A stretch of 64,000 bases of DNA, from assembly GCA_943371005.1 (NCBI GenBank), contig CALRTB020000004.1, forward strand, positions 62,001 to 126,000. Reading direction: 5' to 3'. The translations under genes were made by a program, and so were the position numbers. Each line of letters begins with the position of its first letter. Position 1 is the stretch's first letter. The notes under the pieces were generated by a model. That model did no database searches. It was not told where the DNA came from and saw only the letters and a list, made by a program, of their open reading frames with translations. This DNA is from MRBY01 sp943371005. Lineage in GTDB: Bacteria; Cyanobacteriota; Cyanobacteriia; Cyanobacteriales; MRBY01. Below are positions 1 to 8,558 of this stretch, in pieces.

Positions 1-560
1 TTCTCTTTTTCCCACATCCTCCCGATTAAATGATGATCTCTGAGTAAACTCAAAAGATCTGGATCGAGTGCTTGGTGTCGAAAGGAATCATTTTGTTTTG
101 ATTTTAGTTCAATTTCTATGGCACGCTCAACCATGACGAAAAATTGTTGTTGTTCATGGTAAGTGTTAGTGATTTCCTCAATGATTCTTAAAATTTCTAT
201 CCAGTTTGTTTTGTACCGAAAATCAAGTTTTTCTTTCTGTGGCAGAGGGTAAAGTTTTTTGAATTCTTTGGTACTTTCAGTATGAGACAGTTGAAAAATT
301 TTAGTTTTGATCAACCTAAGCGGATATAAATCTGGCTGCTTAATTACTCTCCAGTAAATCATATTCCTTATTTTTTCATCTTCTCGATCGCCGATCGCCT
401 TTTCGAGTTGATCTTGGGTAAAGCCTAATTGTAGTAACCGATAATATTCAGTCTCTAAAACTATTTTGGGCGCATTCAAAGGAACAGAACTATATCCCCC
501 CAACTTATAAGGCTTGATTTTCTGTTGTAATAATCGATAACTGGATTTCACTTTCTTCAC
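1..560 (-). CDS. Partial unknown protein running off the left edge
   Basis: I translated this strand by hand and found one frame open without a stop from before position 560 to base 1, about 186 codons. It has no in-frame ATG near its beginning: candidate starts are GTG at 560 or TTG at 584, neither with a convincing ribosome binding site. The product is charged and helical, rich in Lys, Gln and Glu, with segments such as KPYKLGGYSSVPLNAPKIVL near its beginning. I do not recognise a family. It lies just past the chlH terminator, so it needs its own promoter. The missing ATG could mean a non-canonical start or a 5'-truncated remnant. The stop lies outside the window. Confidence 0.55.
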   Translation of the reverse strand, partial: MKKVKSSYRLLQQKIKPYKLGGYSSVPLNAPKIVLETEYYRLLQLGFTQDQLEKAIGDREDEKIRNMIYWRVIKQPDLYPLRLIKTKIFQLSHTESTKEFKKLYPLPQKEKLDFRYKTNWIEILRIIEEITNTYHEQQQFFVMVERAIEIELKSKQNDSFRHQALDPDLLSLLRDHHLIGRMWEKE

Positions 561-596
561 ACACCATGATGTTAGCTGTCTCAATCTTAATTTAGG

Positions 597-630
597 ACAA
601 AAAAAGACGGCCCTTAGGCCGCCCTTTAGA
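597..630 (-). terminator. Rho-independent terminator of chlH
   Basis: Read on the minus strand, a 7-bp GC-rich stem (GGCGGCC / GGCCGTC with one G-T pair) has a short TAA-containing loop and is followed directly by a run of T. It starts about 35 bases after the chlH stop codon. Confidence 0.85.
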
Positions 631-663
631 AATCAAAGAAATATGAAATTGAAATTAACGTAG

Positions 664-3600
664 TTATTCAATTCCTTCAATGCGATCTTCAACTTCTTGG
701 TAAAGCTGTTGGAGACGCTCAAGGTTTTCATCGCTGGTTTCCCAGTAACCCCGACCATTCACTTCAAGAAGAGTGCTGACCATCCGACGGAAGGAATTGG
801 GGTTCAAATCCATCAGACGCTTACACATTTCCTCGTCCTTAATGAAGGTTTCGTTGGTATCTTCGTAAACCCAGTTGTCTACCGCGTCAGCCGTTGCAGA
901 CCAGCCCATAGTATTCACCAGACGCTTGGACAGTTCGCGCACCCCTTCATAACCGTGGGAGAGCATGCCCTCGTACCACTTGGGATTGAGCAGTTTTGTC
1001 CGCGCATCGAGGCGTACTGTTTCAGACAGTGTCCGTACTTGAGCGTTGGCGGTGGTGGTGTCAGCAATGTAGGCAGCGGGTTTCTTGCCATCGTCGCGGA
1101 GGGAGGCGATTACCTTAGTGGGATCAGAGTCGAAGTAGTGGGATACATCCGTTAAGCTGATTTCCGAGGAATCAAGGTTCTGGAAGGACACATCAGCTTT
1201 CTTAAGGGAAGATTCAAACACCTTACGGTTTTCGTCCATCACACCGGGATTGTCGGAGTTGAAGGCGAAGGATTTGCGGTTTAGGTACATGTCCTGGAGT
1301 TCTTTTTCTTCTTCCCAAGAACTGTTTTCCACTGCCAAGTTGACGTTAGAAGAGTAGGAACCGGACGCGTTGGAGAAAATGCGAGTCGCGGCTTGGCGAA
1401 TGTTGATGCCCATTTCCTCGGCTTGTTCTAGGGCGTGCTTGCGCACATAGTTCATTTCCAGGGGTTCGTCGGCTTCCGCTGCCATTTTCACGGCTTGATC
1501 GAGTAGGTTCATTTGGTTAATGAACAGGTCACGGAATACGCCAGAACAATTGACGACAACATCGATACGGGGACGACCGAGTTCTTCGAGGGGAATCAGT
1601 TCGAGTTTGTTAACGCGACCGAGGGCATCGGGAACGGGTCTTGCGCCGACCATCCACATGATTTGCGCGAGGGATTCGCCGTAGGTTTTGATGTTGTCGG
1701 TTCCCCAGAGGACACAGGCAATCGTTTCGGGGTAGTTGCCGCCGTTATCGAGTTTTTGCCGTTCAATCAGGCGATCGACGACGACTTTTGCAGATTGGAC
1801 TGCGGCGAGGGTCGGGATCGATTGGGGATCGAGGGCGTGGATATTTTTGCCTGTGGGCAACACGTTAGGATTCCGGATCGGGTCACCACCAGGGCCGGGG
1901 AGAACATATTCCCCTTCGAGGGCTTTGAGCAGCCCGCCGAGTTCTTTGTCGGCGCAAACCTGTTCGAGACAGAATTCAAGGTAGGCAAACAGGGGTTTGA
2001 GTAACTCCTGATCAACGTTTTTGTAACCTGCTTCGTGGAGGGCTTCAACCCAAGGCTCTTTTTTGCCCATGTTGAAGAAGTTAAGCTTAGAGACAAGGGA
2101 TACGCGTCCTTCGGCGTTCACTTGTTCAATCACGAGCGCACGGACGGCGGCACGGCAAGCTTCGGTGATTGCTTGTAGGAGTTCAACATCTTCGAGGATG
2201 CCTTTGTCACTGTTGCGATAAACGTCCTCCATGTTGCGCCCGATGCTCTTGGCGATGATTGTCGGCAAGCTCCAAATGCCTTCTTCTTCGCGGTCGAGAC
2301 TGGCAATATTCACTAAGGTGGCGATCGCCTCTTCAGCGGTGGGGGGTTTACCGATGACATGGAGACCACAGGGCAACAGACGGGATTCAATCTCCATCAA
2401 CTTGCGGTAGACAATGCCTACCATGTTGTCCCGCTCATCCTGGGACATTTGAGCCGCATCTTTTTCAGGAATCTCAATATCCTTATCGAGGTTGCAGATG
2501 CGGGACTGATCCATGATCGTATTCACAATCTGCACACCCCGGGCTCCATCTTTTAGGGTTTGGTAGGAGCCGATGAGTTCACTCAGCTCTTTTAGACCTT
2601 TATACAAGCCGGCATTTTCAGCGGGGGGAGTCAGATAAGAAATGGTATTCGCATAGCTCCGCCGTTTGGCGATCGTTGCTTCTGAAGGGTTATTGGCAGC
2701 GTAGTAGTAGATATTTGGAATGTTACCGATTAGGTTATCAGGGTAACAGTCGCCGGACATCCCCATCTGCTTACCGGGCATAAATTCCAGCGAGCCATGG
2801 GTGCCAAAGTGAAGCACCGCATCTGCGCCCCATACCCGCTCAAGGTAAGTATAGTAAGCAGCAAAACCGTGGTGGGGGCTGGCAGAACGGGAGAACAACA
2901 GACGCATGGGGTCGCCTTCATAACCAAAGGTGGGCTGAACACCGATGAATAAATTGCCGAAATGCTTCCCGTAGATCAGCAAGTTTTGACCGTCGCTATT
3001 CAGTTCACCAGGAGGGGTGCCCCAATTTTCTTCAAGGCGTTTGGAATAGGGGGTCAGTTCTTCATATTCCGGCACACCCATGCGATAGGCGATGTTTAGC
3101 TCAGGGGAAGCGTATTGGGCCTGGGCATCATGGATGATCAGCTCTAACAGTTCTTTAGGGGTTTCAGGAATCTCTTGGATGTCGTAGCCGTTGTCCCGTA
3201 GACCCTTCATTACCTCATGGATGGAGCCAAAGACATCGAGGTAAGCAGCCGTGCCGATGTTGCCTTTATCGGGGGGGAAGCTAAAGATTGTAATGGCAAG
3301 CTTTTTCTCTAACTTGGGCTTCTTGCGGAGGTTCGTCCATTTCAAGGCACGGGTGGCGATCGCCTCAACGCGATCCTGGAGAGTAATGGCTCGACCTGTG
3401 GCCCCGTCACGACCAGAGAGAATAATCGGCTCAATCGCCCCATCCAGTTCCGGAATCGCAATTTGGAGCGCCACTTGAATCGGGTGCAGACCCAGATCAC
3501 TCTCTTCCCACTCTTCTGTGGTTTGGAAGACCAAGGGCAGCGCCACCATGTAGGGACGGTTTAACCGCTTCAGGGAATCAATTGCTTTAGGGTGATCCTG

Positions 3601-4656
3601 CCGCGCCGGTCCACCGACAAGGGCAAAGCCAGTTAAGGAAACAACCGTATCTACCAAAGGTAGTTTTTCGACCCCGGCGACCGTGTTATCCCAGAAAAAT
3701 TCATCGACTGGCTTCGAGAAATCTAGACCCCCGGCGAAAATGGGAATCACCTTGGCTCCCCGATATTCCAGCTCCTGGAGCATGGCCACATAGTGAGCAT
3801 CATCCCCGGTGACGAGGTGCGTCCGTTGCAGCACCAGACCAATACAGGGAGCGAGGGGATCTTTCAGTTCGTCACTAATATCGTCGCGGCTGTTGTACCA
3901 CTGGAGATACTCCTTGGTATCTTCAAACATTTTTGGGGCGAGGGGATGCCAAATGCCCATGTCTGGATAGACTACTGGTTCCGCATAATCGGCCTTATCC
4001 AGCTTCTCGCTGCCTTTGAGAATGTACTTGTCTGTCATCATTAACAGGAAGTTTTCCAAGTTATCGGGGGAGCCACCCAGCCAATACTGGAAAGACAGCA
4101 TGAAGTTGCGAGCATCCTGGGCTTTTTCGACAGGCAGATATTTTAAAACCTTCGGTAATGTCCGGAGCAGCTTGAGCATGGCATCTTGGAAGGAAGCACC
4201 GGATTTTTCCTTCCGTTTTTTCATAAATTCGCCAATGGCACTCTTGGATTGTCCCAACTGGGCCATGGAGAAGCTACCCATTTTATTTAGGCGCATCACT
4301 TCTGGCATGGAGGGGAAAACAATCGCCGCATCCAGGTTATCCCGGTGGGGCGTCACGGCTTCGACGACCTTTTGGGCCAGGTCTTCAATGAAGATCAAAG
4401 AGGCAATGAATAAGTTGGCTTGGGCGACTTCCCGCTTGAATTCTTCGTAGTTATCGGGGTCACGCAGCTCTTCAATCAGATAACCACTAATTTCAACCGC
4501 AATCTTGGGGTGGTTCGCGTTAATCGCTTTTACCGCAGCAGAGAGGGCACTCTGGTACTGGGACTCCAACACGACATAGACCACCTTCACTAACGTGCGA
4601 TTATTGATGTCATCTGGTTTGATGTGGCGAATGGCGGACTTGACGTTAGTGAACAT
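664..4656 (-). CDS. chlH: Magnesium chelatase subunit H (ChlH)
   Basis: This is the large porphyrin-binding subunit of Mg-chelatase, which with ChlI and ChlD inserts Mg2+ into protoporphyrin IX as the first committed step of chlorophyll synthesis. The 1330-residue length is the usual length of the CobN/ChlH family, and the protein is alignable in character from the first residues (MFTNVKSAIRHIKPDD) to the C-terminal helix ending RIEGIE. Recognisable blocks include the central GDCYPDNLIGNIPNIYYYAA segment and VLHFGTHGSLEFMPGKQ. It starts at ATG 4656, and an independent terminator follows. It is transcribed as a single gene with a 360-bp upstream region. HemJ, encoded at 57 kb in this window, acts one step earlier in the same pathway. 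Confidence 0.97.
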   Translation of the reverse strand: MFTNVKSAIRHIKPDDINNRTLVKVVYVVLESQYQSALSAAVKAINANHPKIAVEISGYLIEELRDPDNYEEFKREVAQANLFIASLIFIEDLAQKVVEAVTPHRDNLDAAIVFPSMPEVMRLNKMGSFSMAQLGQSKSAIGEFMKKRKEKSGASFQDAMLKLLRTLPKVLKYLPVEKAQDARNFMLSFQYWLGGSPDNLENFLLMMTDKYILKGSEKLDKADYAEPVVYPDMGIWHPLAPKMFEDTKEYLQWYNSRDDISDELKDPLAPCIGLVLQRTHLVTGDDAHYVAMLQELEYRGAKVIPIFAGGLDFSKPVDEFFWDNTVAGVEKLPLVDTVVSLTGFALVGGPARQDHPKAIDSLKRLNRPYMVALPLVFQTTEEWEESDLGLHPIQVALQIAIPELDGAIEPIILSGRDGATGRAITLQDRVEAIATRALKWTNLRKKPKLEKKLAITIFSFPPDKGNIGTAAYLDVFGSIHEVMKGLRDNGYDIQEIPETPKELLELIIHDAQAQYASPELNIAYRMGVPEYEELTPYSKRLEENWGTPPGELNSDGQNLLIYGKHFGNLFIGVQPTFGYEGDPMRLLFSRSASPHHGFAAYYTYLERVWGADAVLHFGTHGSLEFMPGKQMGMSGDCYPDNLIGNIPNIYYYAANNPSEATIAKRRSYANTISYLTPPAENAGLYKGLKELSELIGSYQTLKDGARGVQIVNTIMDQSRICNLDKDIEIPEKDAAQMSQDERDNMVGIVYRKLMEIESRLLPCGLHVIGKPPTAEEAIATLVNIASLDREEEGIWSLPTIIAKSIGRNMEDVYRNSDKGILEDVELLQAITEACRAAVRALVIEQVNAEGRVSLVSKLNFFNMGKKEPWVEALHEAGYKNVDQELLKPLFAYLEFCLEQVCADKELGGLLKALEGEYVLPGPGGDPIRNPNVLPTGKNIHALDPQSIPTLAAVQSAKVVVDRLIERQKLDNGGNYPETIACVLWGTDNIKTYGESLAQIMWMVGARPVPDALGRVNKLELIPLEELGRPRIDVVVNCSGVFRDLFINQMNLLDQAVKMAAEADEPLEMNYVRKHALEQAEEMGINIRQAATRIFSNASGSYSSNVNLAVENSSWEEEKELQDMYLNRKSFAFNSDNPGVMDENRKVFESSLKKADVSFQNLDSSEISLTDVSHYFDSDPTKVIASLRDDGKKPAAYIADTTTANAQVRTLSETVRLDARTKLLNPKWYEGMLSHGYEGVRELSKRLVNTMGWSATADAVDNWVYEDTNETFIKDEEMCKRLMDLNPNSFRRMVSTLLEVNGRGYWETSDENLERLQQLYQEVEDRIEGIE

Positions 4657-5016
4657 AAATGGTGAGTCTCCTTTACTTGGACAAGTAGATGGATATTAAA
4701 AATTTATAACTATTCTTCTGCTCATCATCACATTATATGGAGCAGACGCTGCTGTCTGATAGCGAGCAAGCTGAAGGCACTTAAAGAGTTTTAGCAAAAA
4801 ATACTGGTTGGCCTAGGAAAGGTTGGCCATTCTGACACAATTTGATAAACCAAACTTAATTTTTTGTCATATTCCTTGACATTTGTGGTACCCATTGGCG
4901 AGAGGCTGATTGGTCTTCCTCCTGGCGCCCAGGGTCACTTTACTTTCAGGGGGGCACCGTGGGATATTCAGGGCATCGTGCTGTTGTTCGTTAATGTTTT
5001 TTAGGGCGGCGGAAAA
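4657..5016. other. Divergent intergenic region upstream of chlH
   Basis: About 360 bases separate chlH (minus) from the small membrane protein gene (plus), so the region must hold both promoters. An 8-bp direct repeat GGTTGGCC occurs at 4806-4813 and 4821-4828 (15-base period, about one and a half helical turns), a possible regulator site for chlH. No gene was seen. Just before the plus-strand gene the GGCGGCGGAAAA stretch is purine-rich but not a strong Shine-Dalgarno. Confidence 0.5.
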
Positions 5017-5601
5017 ATGTTGTTTGAGCCTTATTTTTGGTTGCATGTTGCGGGCTTGGCCTTACTGCCTTTGATTTGGTCTTTGTTGGCGATCGCCTTG
5101 GCGATTGGCATCCCATTTCCCGTGGCTAATGTTGAATTGGGCTTAATTGTGCTCCTGGGCGGTGTCCCGGTGTGGCTGCTGCAAATTCTCCGGCCCTGGC
5201 AACCCTTTAGCCTCTTTGTATTTCAAATTCCGCCAGAACGCCTCGATGAACGACAACGGCAGATTTTACGACTGGTGCAGGGAACCCGGCAGCCGATTTT
5301 AAATGTCCTGGGGGCGATCGCCATGGTGATTTTGTTGTGGCAAGTAGCCCATTATGCGCCCCTCGCGGTGGGACTAACGGCGGGATTACCCCAGTGGCAT
5401 ATTCTGGGCTTATTCGCAGCAATTCTGCTGTTCTTCTTGGGGAATATTCTGTTACAAATTCCCCTGACCCTTTTGCCAGCGCTCTTAATTTCTGAAGCAA
5501 CGGCCCAGGCCATCGACCCTCACCCAACCGTCAGCATCCGCCGCGATTTTGCCTGTTGGGGCCTACCTTTGGGGCAACTGTTCCCCCCAAGACGTTCCTA
5601 G
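5017..5601 (+). CDS. Small integral membrane protein (low-complexity-tail type)
   Basis: This is a 194-residue, strongly hydrophobic protein of the kind annotated in cyanobacteria as low-complexity tail membrane protein. I assign it by overall look, not by a catalytic motif. About four to five membrane segments are visible: residues ~8-30, ~40-58, ~100-120 and ~128-160. A charged loop around PPERLDERQRQILRLVQ sits between the second and third. The C-terminus ends soon after the last helix, with FPPRRS, and lacks a long tail, so it may be a short version of the family. It stands alone between chlH and a convergent DUF3370 gene, 28 bases away. Its function is unknown. Confidence 0.8.
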   Translation: MLFEPYFWLHVAGLALLPLIWSLLAIALAIGIPFPVANVELGLIVLLGGVPVWLLQILRPWQPFSLFVFQIPPERLDERQRQILRLVQGTRQPILNVLGAIAMVILLWQVAHYAPLAVGLTAGLPQWHILGLFAAILLFFLGNILLQIPLTLLPALLISEATAQAIDPHPTVSIRRDFACWGLPLGQLFPPRRS

Positions 5602-5629
5602 GGCGATCGCTCCATTATTTTGAGAATCT

Positions 5630-7105
5630 TTAACGTTCCTCTGGGGCAAGAGTCCTCACGGTAATCACCTGGGGGGGCGTCGCATCGGGGGGATAGAAAA
5701 AGTCAATTTCTGCGGTGCGGCTCACGCCTGGGGGAATTTCCAGGGTGGCAAGGGGTTCTGAGCGTTGTCCCCGGTGTTGCACTAGATGGACGTAGCGGGT
5801 TATCTGCCGCCGGTATTCGTTGGGGTAATTAATGCGAACAGTACCCCGGTAGAAAACACGGTTGGGGGGCGATTCAAAAAAGGAAAGGCGATCGCTATGG
5901 AGATCATCTTTAATAGGCGTTTGAAACGTTAGCGATGTCCACTGATATTCATCACTCGTATTTTCAAGGGGAAAAGTCAGTTTGTAATGGACTAAATAGT
6001 TACCATGGCCCTGGAGCGCGGTATCGGGATAACGGGTGAGCATGGGGGCGCTTTGCACTTGGTCGGTGCCAAAGGTGCCGGTGCTGGTGGTGCTAATGGG
6101 GAAAGAAATCGCTTCGCCAGCAGCGGGGATGGCTAAACTGTCTGCGCCTGGATCGGTGACGGTTGCCTCCCACTGACTACCCACGGAAATGCCTGCAACC
6201 CGTCCGTAAACAATGCGGCCCGGATCTTTACTAGGTACCGGGGGGAGATCCCGGGGTTCGACGAGTTGACCTTGGGTCAGGAGCGATCGCCATTCGTCGA
6301 GGCTGGGGGGCCGAGAGCGGAAAGCTTTGCCTTCAACGATACTGCCATTATTGTCAATGCGGCTGGTGGCTATTTCTTCGCGGACTTCATATTTCGCTAA
6401 ATTGGCCAAGTAAACGCTGCCGTCTGTTTCCACCTGTAAGTAGGTAGAGCGGGCGCCGCTGACTGGGATGGGGAGATTCGCCAAAACCACGGTGCTGTAG
6501 GGGGGAATACGGACAACCTCTGGAAATTGCGTTTGACTTTTGCCCCGGAGGGTATCGCTCACCAGTCGGGAGCCGGGGCCGGAATAGACATGACCTTGGG
6601 GATCCTCAACGAAGGGCAATAGCTCGCGGAAGGGGGCATCTTTACTATTGAGGTAACTAATGCCTTGGAGAATTTTGAGGGTGCGGGGGCTACCGGTTGG
6701 ATTGTTGACCAACAGGCCTTGGTAGAGAGTGCGTGGCTCCGTGGCGGGCCGGGAAATGTGGTGGGTGAAAATATCAAAGCGTCCCTCGAGGGGGGTTTCG
6801 AGGTGGGCGATCGCCTGGCTTTTTCCCGCCTTCGGGAAAGTAGATAAGAGAATGCCTTCCTGGGCAATGACCTCAGGGCTGTTGCTGTTAAAGACCGGAA
6901 TTTCATTCAAGCTCCCCGGCAAAGGACGCACCTCTTGGGGTTCCGTGACGATGGCCGCTGGCGATCGCCCCGCAGAAGACCCTTGCTCTTCCCCTGGTGT
7001 GGGCGCTTGGTGCGGGAGTAACTCTTCCTTCGACCTGTTCTCTTGGGCCACCAATAAAGGGGCAGATTCCTGGGCAATGAGCAAAGAAGCAAACAGGTCA
7101 AACAT
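5630..7105 (-). CDS. DUF3370 family protein
   Basis: This is a cyanobacterial conserved protein of unknown function, about 491 residues from the ATG at 7105. An in-frame TTG at 7117 adds only four residues and is less likely. The N-terminus is short and hydrophobic and is followed by a Pro/Glu-rich linker, suggesting export. The body carries the family hallmark PQEVRPLPGSLNEIPVFNSN, then a sequence that looks all-beta, including GRFDIFTHHISRP and the FAGPGSR-like segment YSGPGSRLVSDTLRG. The C-terminus has strand-like repeats ending in RTLAPEER. It probably works in the envelope, but nothing in the neighbourhood defines its role. It is monocistronic and convergent with the upstream membrane gene. 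Confidence 0.85.
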   Translation of the reverse strand: MFDLFASLLIAQESAPLLVAQENRSKEELLPHQAPTPGEEQGSSAGRSPAAIVTEPQEVRPLPGSLNEIPVFNSNSPEVIAQEGILLSTFPKAGKSQAIAHLETPLEGRFDIFTHHISRPATEPRTLYQGLLVNNPTGSPRTLKILQGISYLNSKDAPFRELLPFVEDPQGHVYSGPGSRLVSDTLRGKSQTQFPEVVRIPPYSTVVLANLPIPVSGARSTYLQVETDGSVYLANLAKYEVREEIATSRIDNNGSIVEGKAFRSRPPSLDEWRSLLTQGQLVEPRDLPPVPSKDPGRIVYGRVAGISVGSQWEATVTDPGADSLAIPAAGEAISFPISTTSTGTFGTDQVQSAPMLTRYPDTALQGHGNYLVHYKLTFPLENTSDEYQWTSLTFQTPIKDDLHSDRLSFFESPPNRVFYRGTVRINYPNEYRRQITRYVHLVQHRGQRSEPLATLEIPPGVSRTAEIDFFYPPDATPPQVITVRTLAPEER

Positions 7106-7316
7106 GGACTCTATCAAAAAAAGTAAATTTAGAATAAACCAAAGTGCAGTGGCACTGAATCATTATCGGGGCCCTAAGTTCCCGATGCGCAGCGATAAAT
7201 CAGCGGCAAAGGGGCGCAATTTCAGCCAAAACCGTAACTTGTTTGGCATGATGGGCTAGGGATTTTAATTGCTAAATCGTTGCTAAAATTTGCTGCTCCA
7301 ATCAGACTAGACCACA

Positions 7317-8453
7317 ATGTTGAGAATTTTAAGGGTATTTTCACTATTAGATCGCTACATTATGGCGCAACTTGTGGGGCCTTTCCTGTTTGGGTTAGGA
7401 ATTTTCACGAGTTTGGGCCTTACCATCGGTGTTCTCTTCGAGGTAATGCGCAATGTGGTCGCCAATGAAATCACCTGGGCGATCGCCTTCCAAATCCTCG
7501 CCCTCCGTCTCCCAGAATTTCTTGTCCTCGGTCTCCCCATGGCGACCCTACTAGGCACCCTCACCGCCTACAGTAGCTTGTCTTCTTTTAGTGAAATTAT
7601 CGCCTTACGCAGCGTCGGTTTGCCCCCCTTGCGGCTGATGATTCCCGGTCTTCTTCTGGGGTTACTCATTACGGGCATTACTTTTGGTCTCAACGACTGG
7701 ATCGTCCCCCAGACCACCAAACAGGCCAGCACCATCGCCAACATTGCCAAGGGAGAAGAAACCATTGACTACCAAGAAAAAAATATCATCTACCCCGAAT
7801 ATCAACGGGTTAAAACGGCCACTGGTAACCACGAAATCCTTAAAACTCTGTTCTATGCCGAGACCTTCGATGGCACCCAAATGAACAACCTCACCATCCT
7901 CGATCGCGCCGCCGTCGATACCCAAAGAATTATCACCGCCGCTGCCGCCCAGTGGAATGCTAATGAACGGGGTTGGCTGGTGCGGGATGGTAGCATTTAT
8001 CAAATTGGGGCTAATGGCTCTTTTAGTGATATTGAGCAGTTTGAAAGCAGTTTTTTGAGCCTATCTGATGCTCCTTTGATCCTTGCGACCCGCTGTCAAC
8101 GTCCCAGTGAAATGACCCTCCAAGTCATTGATGTTTGTTTAGAAAGCCTCAAGTTAAGTCGCAACGAAAGGCGAATCCGGACTCTCCAGGTGAGAAAACA
8201 AGAAAAATTTTCTGTCCCCTTCGTTTGCATTGTCTTTGCCATGGTCGGAGCTGCCATCGGCCTGCGCCCACAAAATTCCAGCCGAGCCACCAGTGTGGGC
8301 CTATCGGTGACCATTGTCTTTGCCTACTATCTGATTTCGGTGATTTCCAGTTCCATGGGCGTCTGGGGAACCATTACGCCGTTTATGGGAACTTGGTTTC
8401 CGAATCTGTTGGGGTTAGTGGCCGCAGGGACGCTCCTTTGGCGGACAGGCTAG
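7317..8453 (+). CDS. LptF/LptG (YjgP/YjgQ) family permease
   Basis: This 378-residue inner-membrane protein belongs to the family that, with LptB and LptC, extracts lipopolysaccharide from the inner membrane. It has the classic layout: three N-terminal membrane segments (~16-40, ~55-80, ~98-120), a periplasmic beta-rich domain (~130-270), then three C-terminal segments. The cytoplasmic coupling helix is visible in AFQILALRLPEFLVLGLPMA. Cyanobacteria often encode one such permease, so I cannot say LptF or LptG. It starts at ATG 7317, and a weakly purine-rich region precedes it. It faces the terminator at 8485-8515, which ends tkt transcription from the other side. Confidence 0.9.
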   Translation: MLRILRVFSLLDRYIMAQLVGPFLFGLGIFTSLGLTIGVLFEVMRNVVANEITWAIAFQILALRLPEFLVLGLPMATLLGTLTAYSSLSSFSEIIALRSVGLPPLRLMIPGLLLGLLITGITFGLNDWIVPQTTKQASTIANIAKGEETIDYQEKNIIYPEYQRVKTATGNHEILKTLFYAETFDGTQMNNLTILDRAAVDTQRIITAAAAQWNANERGWLVRDGSIYQIGANGSFSDIEQFESSFLSLSDAPLILATRCQRPSEMTLQVIDVCLESLKLSRNERRIRTLQVRKQEKFSVPFVCIVFAMVGAAIGLRPQNSSRATSVGLSVTIVFAYYLISVISSSMGVWGTITPFMGTWFPNLLGLVAAGTLLWRTG

Positions 8454-8484
8454 TTCACTCTCGCGGCAATATTGTCGCGAACAA

Positions 8485-8516
8485 AAAAGAGGTAGGGGAT
8501 AAACCTACCTCTAAAA
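8485..8516 (-). terminator. Terminator of tkt, possibly bidirectional
   Basis: A perfect 9-bp stem, AGAGGTAGG / CCTACCTCT with a 7-base loop, is followed on the minus strand by a run of six T. On the plus strand the stem is followed by AAAACGTTTT, so it can also slow transcripts leaving the permease gene. Confidence 0.88.
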
Positions 8517-8558
8517 CGTTTTACTGACGATGGTCAGTCTATGACCGGACTCAGGGTT

